Assembly (NCBI RefSeq): GCF_900100795.1
Contig: NZ_FNCO01000017.1
Span: 1 to 64,000, forward strand
Length of the DNA stretch: 64,000 bases
Source: Pseudomonas abietaniphila
GTDB lineage: Bacteria; Pseudomonadota; Gammaproteobacteria; Pseudomonadales; Pseudomonadaceae
Reading direction: 5' to 3'
Positions 1 to 9,144 of this stretch are shown piece by piece. The translations under genes were made by a program, and so were the position numbers. The first letter of the stretch is position 1. Each line of letters opens with the position of its first letter. The notes below the pieces were generated by a model, which was not told where the DNA came from, did no database searches, and saw only the letters and a list, made by a program, of their open reading frames with translations.

Positions 1-3000
1 CGCCGCTGCGTGGTGAGCGCCCTCGAGCGCCACTTCACAGCGTTCGTGCAGAGCCCGCGAAAGCTGGGCGAGGCAGCCCCGACGCTGCGCAGCGTCTACC
101 GCTACAGCATCAAACCGACCCTGGGCAGCACGCTGAGCGACTGGCTGGCGCTGGACAGCGAAACGCTGCTGCAGGTGGACACCAAAGGCGATATCGAACT
201 GCAACGCACCGAAACGCAGTACATCGACAATGTGAGTGACCCGTTTTTGTTCGGGCGTATCAAACGGGAGTCACAGACCCTCAACGGTCAAACGTCCCAT
301 ACCGACTACAGCTACGAGAGCAGCACTCACAAGCGCGGCAACGAAAAAGTTCAGAAAACCACCAAAACGCTGTCGACCGCCTTCACCCACCAGGAAGCCA
401 ACGCGACCAAAACCGTCACGCTGGAACACTCACTGCTCAGCGGGCTGCCGTTGCTCGATCAGGACGAGAAAGATATCGAAATCAACTACCGTTACGATGC
501 CCTGGGCAGAATCGTCGAAGAGATCGTGTCCCCCGGCACCGACTATACAGCCCGCCGTCTTTACACTTACAAACTGTGCAGCCAGCCAGGTGACAAGGCC
601 TCGCAGTCGGCAGTGGACGTCAATGACGTCACCGTGTTCACGGAGCTGGACGGACTGGGTCGGGCGATTGCCGAGTACCATCAGAACATTTATCAAAAGA
701 CCCCCGACGCCTTGAAAGTTCAGGCGTGGAAGTACAACGCTTACGGCCAGCTCGAACGGGAGACATCTTGGGATCACTGGCAGCCTGAGGAAGGTCAGCC
801 GCTGCAAGCACTGGAACTGACATCGGCTTACGCCTACAACGCCTGGGGGGCAGTGAACCGAACCACGCGTCCGGATGGCGTAGTGGACGTCAACGAGTTC
901 GACCCTATCACCTTGAAACGAACCGCCTGGCAAGAAACACAGGCAACCGTTGTCAACTGGAGCGAAACCGTCAGCAACGGCTTCGACAAACCCTTGACCG
1001 TCAGGCAACGAGCGGGCGCACAGTATCTGGAGCAGACGTACGCCTACGACGGTCTTGGCCGATGTGTCGAAAGCACCGATGCCATGGACAACACCAGCGG
1101 TTTCGCATACGACGCGTGGGGACGGTTACTGCACACTCAACTGCCCGACATGACCGTGGTCAGCAAGACGTATGCCCCGCATACCCGCGAAGCCCTGCCG
1201 GTCCGCGTGCAAATCGTGCCGGACAACGAAGCATTGCCCAGCGTGCTGGTCGGGGAACAACTGTTTGATGGCCTCAACCGGCTAAAACAGCTCACGGTGG
1301 GTCCTCGCACGAGCCATTACCGCTATACGGCGGGGCAAATGACCGTCAGCGAATGCGAAACGCCCAGCCAACAGCGATTGCAATACACCTATGAGTTGGG
1401 CCTGACCGGGCTGCCAAAAACCTCCACCGCGCCCGATGAGACAACAAGTTTCAGCTACGATCCGAAAACGGCCCAGATCACCACGACCCACAGCACACAG
1501 GGTCAGCATGACTTCGAGTACGACCTGGCGGGGCACCTGCGCCGCGAAAGCTGGACGGATACCAACCGTCTGGCAGGGCGAAAAACGGACAGTGGCAAGG
1601 CCGAGCCGTTCTCGGTGACGTACAACAGCTCGTTGAGCGGACGCCAGATCAGTCGTGTCGATGTGACCGGTCTGAAGACCTTGTACGAACATGACCTGCT
1701 GGGCCGCTTGAACAGCATTCATCAGGGCGAACTGCGGGCTGACTTCAATTACTGGCCGACAGGATGGTTGAAGACAACCACCTGCACCGACCTGAACAGT
1801 CAGCAGCAGCTGGAAACGGCGCTGGACTACGACGACCTGGGCCGCGAAACCCTCAGAACGCTGAGCGTCGATGGCAAGGCGTTGCGCAGCGTTGAACAGA
1901 CCTACCAACCTGACAACAAACTCGCCACTCGGCGCCTGTGCGAAGGTGACACCGAGTTGCACGCAGAAACCTTCACCTACGACGTCCGTGGCCGCCTCAC
2001 GGTGTACACCCGCACCCCACCGGTAACGGGGACACTTGGCGACGCGATTATCCAACAACAGTTCACCTTCGACAGCCTGGACAACATCACGGCCCTGGCG
2101 ACGACCTTTGCCGATGGCCGCATTGAAAAATCCACCTACCACTTCGACCCGGCAGATCCTTGCCAATTGAAGGAGATTCGCTACGACGATCCAGGCAAGT
2201 CCCCCATCAGGCTGGAATACGACGCTGACGGAAACCTGACCAAAGATCAGCACGGCCAAGTGCTGCGTTATGACAGCTAGGGTCGGCTGCTGAGCGTGAC
2301 CGATGGCGCGGGGCAATCGTTGGCGCAGTACCGTTATGACGGACACAACCAATTGATCTCGGTTCTGCACAGGCAGCAGCCTGAGACCCTGCGTTTCTAT
2401 CAGGACAGCCAGCTGAGCAACAGCCTGCAAGCGGGAGAAGCGATCAGCTACCTGCTTGAAAGCGGCCGGCCGCTGGGGCAGCAGACGCCAGGTGATAGCA
2501 GCCAGACACTGCTGTTGATGACCGATGCCACCCGCTCGGTGATTGGCGAGTGCCAACAAAAAACCACGCGACATGTGACCTACGATCCATACGGTGAACA
2601 AACCGGCGACGAGCCGCTGCAAAGCCTGATGGCCTTCAACGGCGAGGTGCGAGACGCAATCGGTGGCTGGTACCTGCTGGGCAAAGGGTACCGCGCCTAC
2701 AACCCGACGCTGATGCGCTTCCACAGCCCTGACTCCCTGAGCCCCTTCGGGGCTGGCGGGGTCAATCCCTATGTGTATTGTCTGAGCGACCCGATCAATG
2801 CGGTCGACCCCAGCGGGCATTCGCTGAAAAGCTGGATCGGCGTGGGGCTGGGTGCCATCGGCATCGTGGCCACCCTGGTGACTGCGGGCGGGCTGACCCC
2901 CGTTACCGGAGGGGTCATCGCCTGGGGCATTTGGGCCGCAGGTGTCGGTACCGCCGTGGGCGGTGGGGTTACCGGGATAATGGGCGCGATGGAGGAAGAC

Positions 3001-3642
3001 AGTCAACACGCCAGATCGCTGAATAACATCAGCCTCATCAGCTCATCGCTATCGATCGTCTTCAGCATCTTTGCGGCAGCGGCGAACTTCAGCAGGGCCG
3101 GGACACTGTACGGGGTTTCGAAAGCGGCGAAAGAAGGGGCGGATGATGCTGCCTTCAGCACTTCAAAAAGCGCGGGCAATGTTGAACTCGAGTGGGATTC
3201 TTTAGACTTCTCACCCAGAGCATCTGTCAGCTCCGTCAGCTCTGTCAGCTCTGTCAACTCTGTCAATTCGACCCGTTCCGCTGCAAGTGTATCGGCAGAC
3301 GAACTCACACAACGTCTGACAGACCTAAGAGGCTATGACTCCATAAGCAAAGCCGACAAGGCCGTACAAACGAGTGCCTCCAGCACGCGAACCGGTTCAT
3401 CAGCGTCGTTGTCATCGGTGAGAAGCGTTCAGCAGCCCACCAGCGCACCGGGCGCGCCCGTGTCACCGCCGACGCCCCCCACCAACCCGGTAGCCTCCGC
3501 GAAGACGGCTCCCTCCACAGCTGCTGGCCAAAACTACACGGCATTCAGGGGGGTTGTACCCCGGGTCGACAACCAAAAAGGACTGATAGACCAAGTCGGG
3601 AGTGCCCGCGCCCCAAACGCTCATAAATTCCTTCCACGCTAG
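1..3642 (+). pseudogene. RHS-repeat protein (polymorphic toxin type), 5' end outside window, interrupted by in-frame TAG
   Basis: The frame is open from base 1, so the gene begins upstream of the window. It encodes many YD/RHS repeats (for example YDALGR, YDGLGR, YDLAGH, YDVRGR) and the RHS core end (GGVNPYVYCLSDPINAVDPSGH, near 2757-2820). Proteins of this class build a hollow shell around a variable C-terminal toxin. A TAG at 2278-2280 falls inside a YDS-x-GRLL repeat and the same frame continues to the stop at 3640-3642. One base change from CAG, AAG or TTG would explain it. After the core come two glycine-rich hydrophobic segments, a Ser/Val repeat, a Pro-rich linker and a short tail that I do not recognise as a toxin domain. 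A GTG at 2296 could restart translation but has no clear ribosome site. The product is probably inactive, unless the TAG is a sequencing error or is read through. Confidence 0.85.
3226..3270 (+). repeat. five 9-bp tandem repeats in the RHS C-terminal region
   Basis: Five consecutive 9-base units (GTCAGCTCC, GTCAGCTCT twice, GTCAACTCT, GTCAATTCG) encode V-S-S or V-N-S triplets. The number of units can change by slippage without altering the frame. They lie between the hydrophobic segments and the C-terminal tail of the broken RHS gene. Confidence 0.85.
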
Positions 3643-3660
3643 TCGGTTCAAGCGCAACAC

Positions 3661-3697
3661 AAGCCCGCCCTCCCTGCGCGCAGGAGGCGGGCTTTCC
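3661..3697 (+). terminator. intrinsic terminator-like hairpin after the RHS gene
   Basis: AAGCCCGCC at 3661-3669 pairs with GGCGGGCTT at 3686-3694, and the self-complementary CCTGCGCGCAGG lies between them. Only three T residues follow, so termination may be partial. It starts 18 bases after the RHS stop codon. Confidence 0.65.
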
Positions 3698-3957
3698 AAA
3701 ACACTGTTATGCGGTGATGAGGCGCTGAACAGCCATCACGCTCCTGAACCCGCTTCAACTCAGTAACACCTTGCTACAACCACGCCCGTCGCTTTGAGAG
3801 TTCTCTCATATTCCCGCTGCATTCCTCTCCTTAAAGTGCGCCCCCACCAGCGACATGCACGACGGCATTGCTCGTCTGTTGTCAGGCATGAAGTCGCAAG
3901 GCTTCAACAGTGTCCTGGTTCATGTGTCGAGCCACACTTTCAAGGAATCATGGTCTC
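3698..3957. other. intergenic region upstream of the fimbrial operon
   Basis: This gap must contain the promoter of the fimbrial operon, but I cannot assign -35/-10 boxes with confidence. A small GAGAGTTCTCTC palindrome lies near 3796-3807. No invertible-element repeats of the kind that flip fimbrial promoters were seen. The AAGGA at 3942-3946 is the ribosome site of the pilin gene. Confidence 0.4.
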
Positions 3958-4509
3958 ATGAAAAAGTCATTCGCAATCCTGCCCCTGGGGCTGCTCCTGG
4001 GTTTTGCAGCGTCCTCAGCCATGGCCAAGGACGGAACCATCAACTTCATTGGCAAAATCGTTACCAACACCTGCCCCATCGACGTCATCGATCCAGGCAG
4101 CGGCAATGTCAGCAGCAGTGTGTCGATGGGCGATGTCAACACCGGCTCCCTGGCGGCCGTTGGCGACGAGGCAGGCGGCGGCGCGTTCCAGCTGAAAGTA
4201 TCCCCTGATGCCACCTGTGTGGTCGGTCCGGGCAAAACCGCCACCGTGACCTTCAACGCTGTTCAAGGCAGCGACCCGAGTGGCGAAAACTTCGCCATCA
4301 AGGCCGGTGCGGGCGCCGCAGACGGTGTGGCCATTGCAATCAAGGATGCCAAAGGGCTCCCGGTGAAGAACGGCCTGGAATCCTCGGCTTATCCCATCGA
4401 TGACACCAATGAAAGCCTGCTGTACTTCACCGCCCTGTACAAACGCATCGGCACGCTGAACCCCGGTCAGGCTGACGCCGACGTCGACTTCACCGTTCAC
4501 TTCCAGTAA
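3958..4509 (+). CDS. type 1-like fimbrial major subunit (chaperone-usher pilin)
   Basis: A 183-residue secreted pilin of the FimA type. A Sec signal peptide (MKKSFAILPLGLLLGF...SAMA) is followed by a mature protein starting near Lys-Asp-Gly. The two cysteines (in NTCPIDV and DATCVV) form the conserved pilin disulfide, and the C-terminus ends in the beta-strand VDFTVHFQ that is recognised by the chaperone. I chose ATG 3958 because AAGGA lies 11 bases upstream and the signal peptide begins there; longer in-frame starts would disrupt it. First gene of the fimbrial operon, 133 bases before the chaperone gene. That gap has GC-rich partial inverted repeats near 4531-4556, which could help raise pilin expression over the later genes. 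Confidence 0.9.
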   Translation: MKKSFAILPLGLLLGFAASSAMAKDGTINFIGKIVTNTCPIDVIDPGSGNVSSSVSMGDVNTGSLAAVGDEAGGGAFQLKVSPDATCVVGPGKTATVTFNAVQGSDPSGENFAIKAGAGAADGVAIAIKDAKGLPVKNGLESSAYPIDDTNESLLYFTALYKRIGTLNPGQADADVDFTVHFQ

Positions 4510-4642
4510 CGCCCGGCTTACCAGCTGGCCGCCCCGGTGCATATCCCGCGCCGGGCTGCGGTGACCCCGGTCCATTGATTCAGGCCGAGGGCTGGTATCG
4601 ACCTCCGGCGCCTTGATGCCTCCTTTTTAAAGACAGCCTCCC

Positions 4643-5395
4643 ATGCCGATGTTTCAAGGGCTCTGCCTGCCCGCCCACCCGTGGCGCAACCTCTGCGCCG
4701 CCCTGTGCCTGCTGGCCTACCTTCCTGCCAGCCACGGTGCCCTGACCCTCAGTGGCACACGCGTCATTTTTCAGGGTGACAAGCGCAGTGTGTCACTGAC
4801 CGTCGCCAACCCCAGCAAGGCGACCTACGCCGTGCAGACATGGATCAACACCGCGGCAGACGATCACCACACGCCCGTGCCCTTCATTGCCTCTCCGCCG
4901 TTGTTCCGACTCGGCCCGGGCAAAGAACAGCATGTGCAGATCAGCGCGCTGCCCCATCAATTGCCCAAAGACCGTGAGTCGTTGTTCTTTTTCAACGCTC
5001 AGGAAATTCCGCAGACCGACACCAGCGACGGCAACAAGCTGACCATCGCTCTGCGCTCACGCATCAAGTTTCTCTACCGCCCCGTCGAGCTGAGCGAAAA
5101 CCCGCTGGACGCACTGCAGCGACTCACCTGGTCGGTGGTGGCGACCGACAACGGGCCTCACTTGGTGGTCGATAACCCGACACCTTTCCATATGTCGTTC
5201 ATCACCCTGCAACTGCAGGACAAAGGACGCACCCACAAGATCGACGACACCACCATGGCCGCGCCCTTCTCGCGCCAGTCTTATCCGCTGGACAGTTTTG
5301 CGGCGGGCCCGGACGCGAGCGTCACGTTTTCAGTCATTACCGACTACGGCGGTTTCAGCAAGCCCCTCACGCAATCGCTGAACGCGAACCGTTGA
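4643..5395 (+). CDS. periplasmic fimbrial chaperone (PapD/FimC type)
   Basis: A 250-residue periplasmic chaperone that donates a beta-strand to pilin subunits and delivers them to the usher. The N-terminal signal (about residues 1-33, ending SHGA) precedes LTLSGTRVIFQGDKRSVSLTVANPS, the typical first strands of a PapD-like domain, and the motif PLFRLGPGKEQHVQI...LPKDRESLFFFNAQEIP is the family signature. The likely subunit-anchoring Arg (in TRVIFQ) and Lys (in RIKFLYRP) are present. ATG 4649 is an alternative start two codons in. It lies between pilin and usher genes, as usual in this class of operon. Confidence 0.93.
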   Translation: MPMFQGLCLPAHPWRNLCAALCLLAYLPASHGALTLSGTRVIFQGDKRSVSLTVANPSKATYAVQTWINTAADDHHTPVPFIASPPLFRLGPGKEQHVQISALPHQLPKDRESLFFFNAQEIPQTDTSDGNKLTIALRSRIKFLYRPVELSENPLDALQRLTWSVVATDNGPHLVVDNPTPFHMSFITLQLQDKGRTHKIDDTTMAAPFSRQSYPLDSFAAGPDASVTFSVITDYGGFSKPLTQSLNANR

Positions 5396-5425
5396 CGGTC
5401 GCCCTGTTACTTCCGGAAAAGCCCT

Positions 5426-8008
5426 ATGCCTCCCTTCTTCAGACGTCTGCGACAACCCGGCAAGCCGTCACGCCTGCACTGCGTGATGATCATGGGCAGC
5501 GGACTGAGCCTGCCGCTCGAGAGCTCTGCTGCCACCGAGCCTCTTGAATTCCAGTCCTCCTTCATGCGTCAGCTCGGTGATGGGCAAGATGGCGCCCTGG
5601 CGTTGCGCAGCCTGGCCAACGAAGATGCCCTGGCACCTGGTCGCTATCAGGTGAGCATCAGCGTCAATCAGCAGTTTTTCGATCACCGCGACCTCGACTT
5701 CGCTACCGATAACGCTGAGCGGCTCACCCCTTGCCTGTCTCGCCCTCTGCTTGAAGAAATGGGCGTAAAACTCGATGCCTTGGGCGCGGACGAGGCGCTG
5801 CAAGAAACCTGTATCGATCTACCGCAAGTGATTCCCGGTGCGACCATCGACTTCGAAGGCAGCCGGCTGAAGCTGAACATATCCATTCCACAGATCGCCA
5901 TGCGGCGCGATGCTGCCGGTTATGTGGACCCCTCACGCTGGGATCAGGGCATCAACGCGGCGTTCATCAATTACCAGGCGTCCGCCCAGCAAAGTCGCAG
6001 CGACTTCAACGGCCGTGCACAAAGTGGCGATCTATACCTCACCAGCGGCGTCAACGTCGGCGGCTGGCGTCTGCGCAGCAACCACTCGCTGCGCCAGGAC
6101 TCCCGAGGTGCCCGAGACTGGAACAGCGCCTACACCTATGCGCAGCACGACCTGCCGGGCAGGCTGGGACAATTTACCCTTGGCCAGACTTTCACCCCTG
6201 GCGATGTGTTTCGCAGCCTGCCGATCCAGGGCGTCAGCCTGCAATCGGACATGGGCATGCTGCCCGACTCCATGCAGGGTTATGCGCCGGTGATTCGGGG
6301 GGTCGCACAGACCCGGGCAAAAGTTGAAATCCTTCAAAACGGTTATCCCATCTATTCCACTTACGTGTCACCCGGCCCTTATGAAATCGACGACCTGAAT
6401 GTGGCCGGAGGCAGTGGTGAACTTGAGATCGTGGTGACCGAAGCCGATGGCCGTATCCAGCGTTTCACGCAACCCTATGCCACGCTGGGTAACCTGCTAC
6501 GTGAAGGCGTTTGGCGGTACAGTGCCAGCGTGGGCCGCTACAACGATCCCACCGGGCGGCACAATCCCGTGTTCTGGCAAGGCACGGCGGCCAAGGGCCT
6601 GGCGGGAGGTGCGACCCTGTACGGTGGACTGTTGGGCAACGCGTTTTACACCGCAAGCAACCTGGGTGTGGGGCAGAGCCTGGGCGCATTTGGCGCGCTC
6701 TCCTTCGACGTGACCCGCTCCAGCACCGACCTGGATACCCAAGGCACCGGCAAGGTCCAGGGCAGCAGCTACGCATTGAAGTACGGTAAGTCTTTCGAAA
6801 CACGGACCAACCTGCGGTTCGCGGGCTATCGCTACTCCACCGAAGGTTACCGCGACTTTGACGAAGCGATTCGCCAGCGTAACCAGGACTCACGCTACCA
6901 AGGGCATCGGCGCAGTCGGCTGGAAGCGGCGATCTATCAGAACATTGGCTCGACCAGCGCGCTGAACCTGACCCTGTCCCAGGAAAACTATTGGGGCACG
7001 AGCCAGGAACGGCGTCAGTTCCAGTTCGGCTTCAACACGCAACACCATGGCATCAGCTACAACCTGTACGCCTCCAAGTCGCTGACTGATCGTGGCTATG
7101 ACGATCGTCAGATCGGCCTGAGCATCAGCATGCCGCTGGGCTCGAACCGCCACGGCACTACCGCCACGTTTGACCTGCTGGAAAATGACAAGGCCCTCAG
7201 TCAACGTGCGAGCCTGTCGGGCCGGGCCATGGACAACCGTCTGAGCTACCGCGCCGGTATGGCCAACAGCGAAACACAAGACAAGACTGCCTCCCTGAGC
7301 GTCGGTTACCAGGCCCCCTTCGGCAGCGTGGGTGGTGGCGTGACCCACGCCAGTCATTACTCGCAGGCATCGGTCAACGCCAGTGGAGCGTTGCTGCTGC
7401 ACGGGGACGGACTTGAAGCAGGCCCGTACATCGGCGAGACCGCCGCCTTGATCGAAGTGCCGGGCGTCGCCGACGTCGGTGTACTGAACGCAGGTCAGGT
7501 CAGAACCAACGAGCGTGGCTATGCCGTTGTTCCTTATATGCGGCCTTACCGAGTCAATCGGGTGGTGCTCAACACCGATGAACTGGGACCGGATGTCGAG
7601 ATTGAAAACGGTGTCACTCACTTGGTGCCGCGACGCGGCGCCGTAGTCAAAACCACATTCGCTGCACAAGTCGTCAAACGTCTGGTGGCGACGTTCCACG
7701 ACAGCACAGGTTCCCCCCTGCCCTTCGGCGCTCTGGTCGTCGATGCCGATGGCCAGACGCTGGGCGTCGTCGGGCAAGCCGGCCAGGCGGTTCTCAACGT
7801 GGGACAGGGCAACCAACGTCTGGTGGTCAAGTGGGGAGACGCATCAGCACAACAATGCGCGTTCGAAGTCGATGCCCAGAGCCTTCCAGAACAACAAGGC
7901 TACCGGCTGCAAACCCTGACCTGTGCACCGACCGATGCCGCTGAGCCGTACCCCTCTCTTTCGGGAGCGACCGAACACGTTCGGCCGTCTCTTTTGGAAC
8001 TCGACTGA
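5426..8008 (+). CDS. outer membrane fimbrial usher (FimD/PapC type)
   Basis: An 860-residue usher, the normal length for the family. It forms the outer membrane pore through which the pilus is assembled. After a signal sequence (about residues 1-35) comes the N-terminal chaperone-binding domain, with a cysteine pair in LTPCLSRPLLEE and LQETCIDLP. The barrel/plug region follows, with the signature FTPGDVFRSLPIQGVSLQSDMGMLPDSM, then the C-terminal domains with a second cysteine pair (CAFEVDA and LQTLTC). It starts 30 bases after the chaperone stop, and its own stop is two bases before the adhesin start, so expression is probably coupled. Confidence 0.95.
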   Translation: MPPFFRRLRQPGKPSRLHCVMIMGSGLSLPLESSAATEPLEFQSSFMRQLGDGQDGALALRSLANEDALAPGRYQVSISVNQQFFDHRDLDFATDNAERLTPCLSRPLLEEMGVKLDALGADEALQETCIDLPQVIPGATIDFEGSRLKLNISIPQIAMRRDAAGYVDPSRWDQGINAAFINYQASAQQSRSDFNGRAQSGDLYLTSGVNVGGWRLRSNHSLRQDSRGARDWNSAYTYAQHDLPGRLGQFTLGQTFTPGDVFRSLPIQGVSLQSDMGMLPDSMQGYAPVIRGVAQTRAKVEILQNGYPIYSTYVSPGPYEIDDLNVAGGSGELEIVVTEADGRIQRFTQPYATLGNLLREGVWRYSASVGRYNDPTGRHNPVFWQGTAAKGLAGGATLYGGLLGNAFYTASNLGVGQSLGAFGALSFDVTRSSTDLDTQGTGKVQGSSYALKYGKSFETRTNLRFAGYRYSTEGYRDFDEAIRQRNQDSRYQGHRRSRLEAAIYQNIGSTSALNLTLSQENYWGTSQERRQFQFGFNTQHHGISYNLYASKSLTDRGYDDRQIGLSISMPLGSNRHGTTATFDLLENDKALSQRASLSGRAMDNRLSYRAGMANSETQDKTASLSVGYQAPFGSVGGGVTHASHYSQASVNASGALLLHGDGLEAGPYIGETAALIEVPGVADVGVLNAGQVRTNERGYAVVPYMRPYRVNRVVLNTDELGPDVEIENGVTHLVPRRGAVVKTTFAAQVVKRLVATFHDSTGSPLPFGALVVDADGQTLGVVGQAGQAVLNVGQGNQRLVVKWGDASAQQCAFEVDAQSLPEQQGYRLQTLTCAPTDAAEPYPSLSGATEHVRPSLLELD

Positions 8009-8010
8009 AC

Positions 8011-9105
8011 ATGAATACATTCAAACGATCATTGCCGGCCCTTGCCGCGCTGACCTGTTGCATGCCGTTTTCTCTGACTTGGGCCGGTGGTTTTGAAGAC
8101 GGTTGCTACTGGGATAAAGATAAACCCGGGCCCATGGCGTTCATCGCAGACGTAGGGACGGTTTTCGTCCCCAGAGACGCCGCCGTCGGGGACGTGATCG
8201 GCACGCTGGACCGGTTCCTGTGGCTGAAGCAGGGTCCCGGTGGCGTCAACCTGATTTGCCATACCGTGCATGTGCCTGACATCACTGTGAACATTACGAA
8301 TAACGTACCTGCGTTTTCCGGCAGCCTCCCACCCATTGGCGGCGAAAACAGCGATGGGAAAATCCTGACCACCTCCATTCCAGGGGTCGGCGTGAGGATC
8401 AAACTGGGTATCCCGTATCGCGGCCCCGTCGACAACTGGTACCTGGATGGCCCGTCGGTTGTCCCCTTCAGCGGTTACATGGAGAAGAACATGTTCTTCC
8501 CCTGGATGCAGGCCTCAATGGACAGTTATATAACGCTGGTGAAAATCGGGGACATCAACCCCGGTCCTCAGCTATTCGACGGACGCGAGCTGGCTCAGGC
8601 TGTCATCACCAAGGTGGGGAAAGCCTGGTCCGTGTCGCTCGCCGGCACGGTGATCCAGGCAGAGTGCTCGGTGTCGAACAATCCGGTCAGCGCAGACCCC
8701 GTCGATTTGGGCGAATGGCAACAATCTGACTTCACGGGCCCTGGCTACGCGACCCGCGCAACCCCCTTCACGCTCACCTTGAACAGCTGCATTTCCGATC
8801 CGGCCAATGGCGTCACCACGGCTCACATTCGTCTGGATGGCGTAAACGGCTCCGCCCCTGTCGGCGATCCACTTAACGGCGTATTCAGCCTGAGCACTGA
8901 CTCAACCGCAAAGGGCGTCGGCATCCAGATGCTGATGGGCGATGCGAGCACGCCGGTAGGGTTAGGCGTGGAAGTGCCGCTTCAGGCCATCAGTCCTGCC
9001 GGGGACACCGTACTCCCGTTCAATGCACGGCTGTATCAGACCGATGCCCAGGTGCAGGCAGGTCAGGCCAAAGGTGCACTGGACTTCACGATCACTTACA
9101 AGTGA
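8011..9105 (+). CDS. fimbrial tip adhesin (two-domain minor subunit)
   Basis: A 364-residue secreted protein with signal MNTFKRSLPALAALTCCMPFSLTWA and cleavage probably before GGFEDG. Residues of about 25-205 are a unique N-terminal domain, probably the receptor-binding part. From about 210 the protein is pilin-like: a Cys in QAECSVSN, a second in LNSCISDP, and the C-terminal ALDFTITYK donor strand. This two-domain build is that of FimH-type adhesins. The receptor cannot be told from the sequence. As last gene of the operon it completes a minimal pilin-chaperone-usher-adhesin set with no extra minor subunits. Confidence 0.85.
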   Translation: MNTFKRSLPALAALTCCMPFSLTWAGGFEDGCYWDKDKPGPMAFIADVGTVFVPRDAAVGDVIGTLDRFLWLKQGPGGVNLICHTVHVPDITVNITNNVPAFSGSLPPIGGENSDGKILTTSIPGVGVRIKLGIPYRGPVDNWYLDGPSVVPFSGYMEKNMFFPWMQASMDSYITLVKIGDINPGPQLFDGRELAQAVITKVGKAWSVSLAGTVIQAECSVSNNPVSADPVDLGEWQQSDFTGPGYATRATPFTLTLNSCISDPANGVTTAHIRLDGVNGSAPVGDPLNGVFSLSTDSTAKGVGIQMLMGDASTPVGLGVEVPLQAISPAGDTVLPFNARLYQTDAQVQAGQAKGALDFTITYK

Positions 9106-9144
9106 ACGGTCAGCGCACTGAGGTAACGCCACAGGTGCTTGCAC

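Noticed and set aside
1282..3009. Long open frame opposite the RHS gene
   Set aside because: Antisense shadow; the plus strand shows regular RHS repeats across the same bases.
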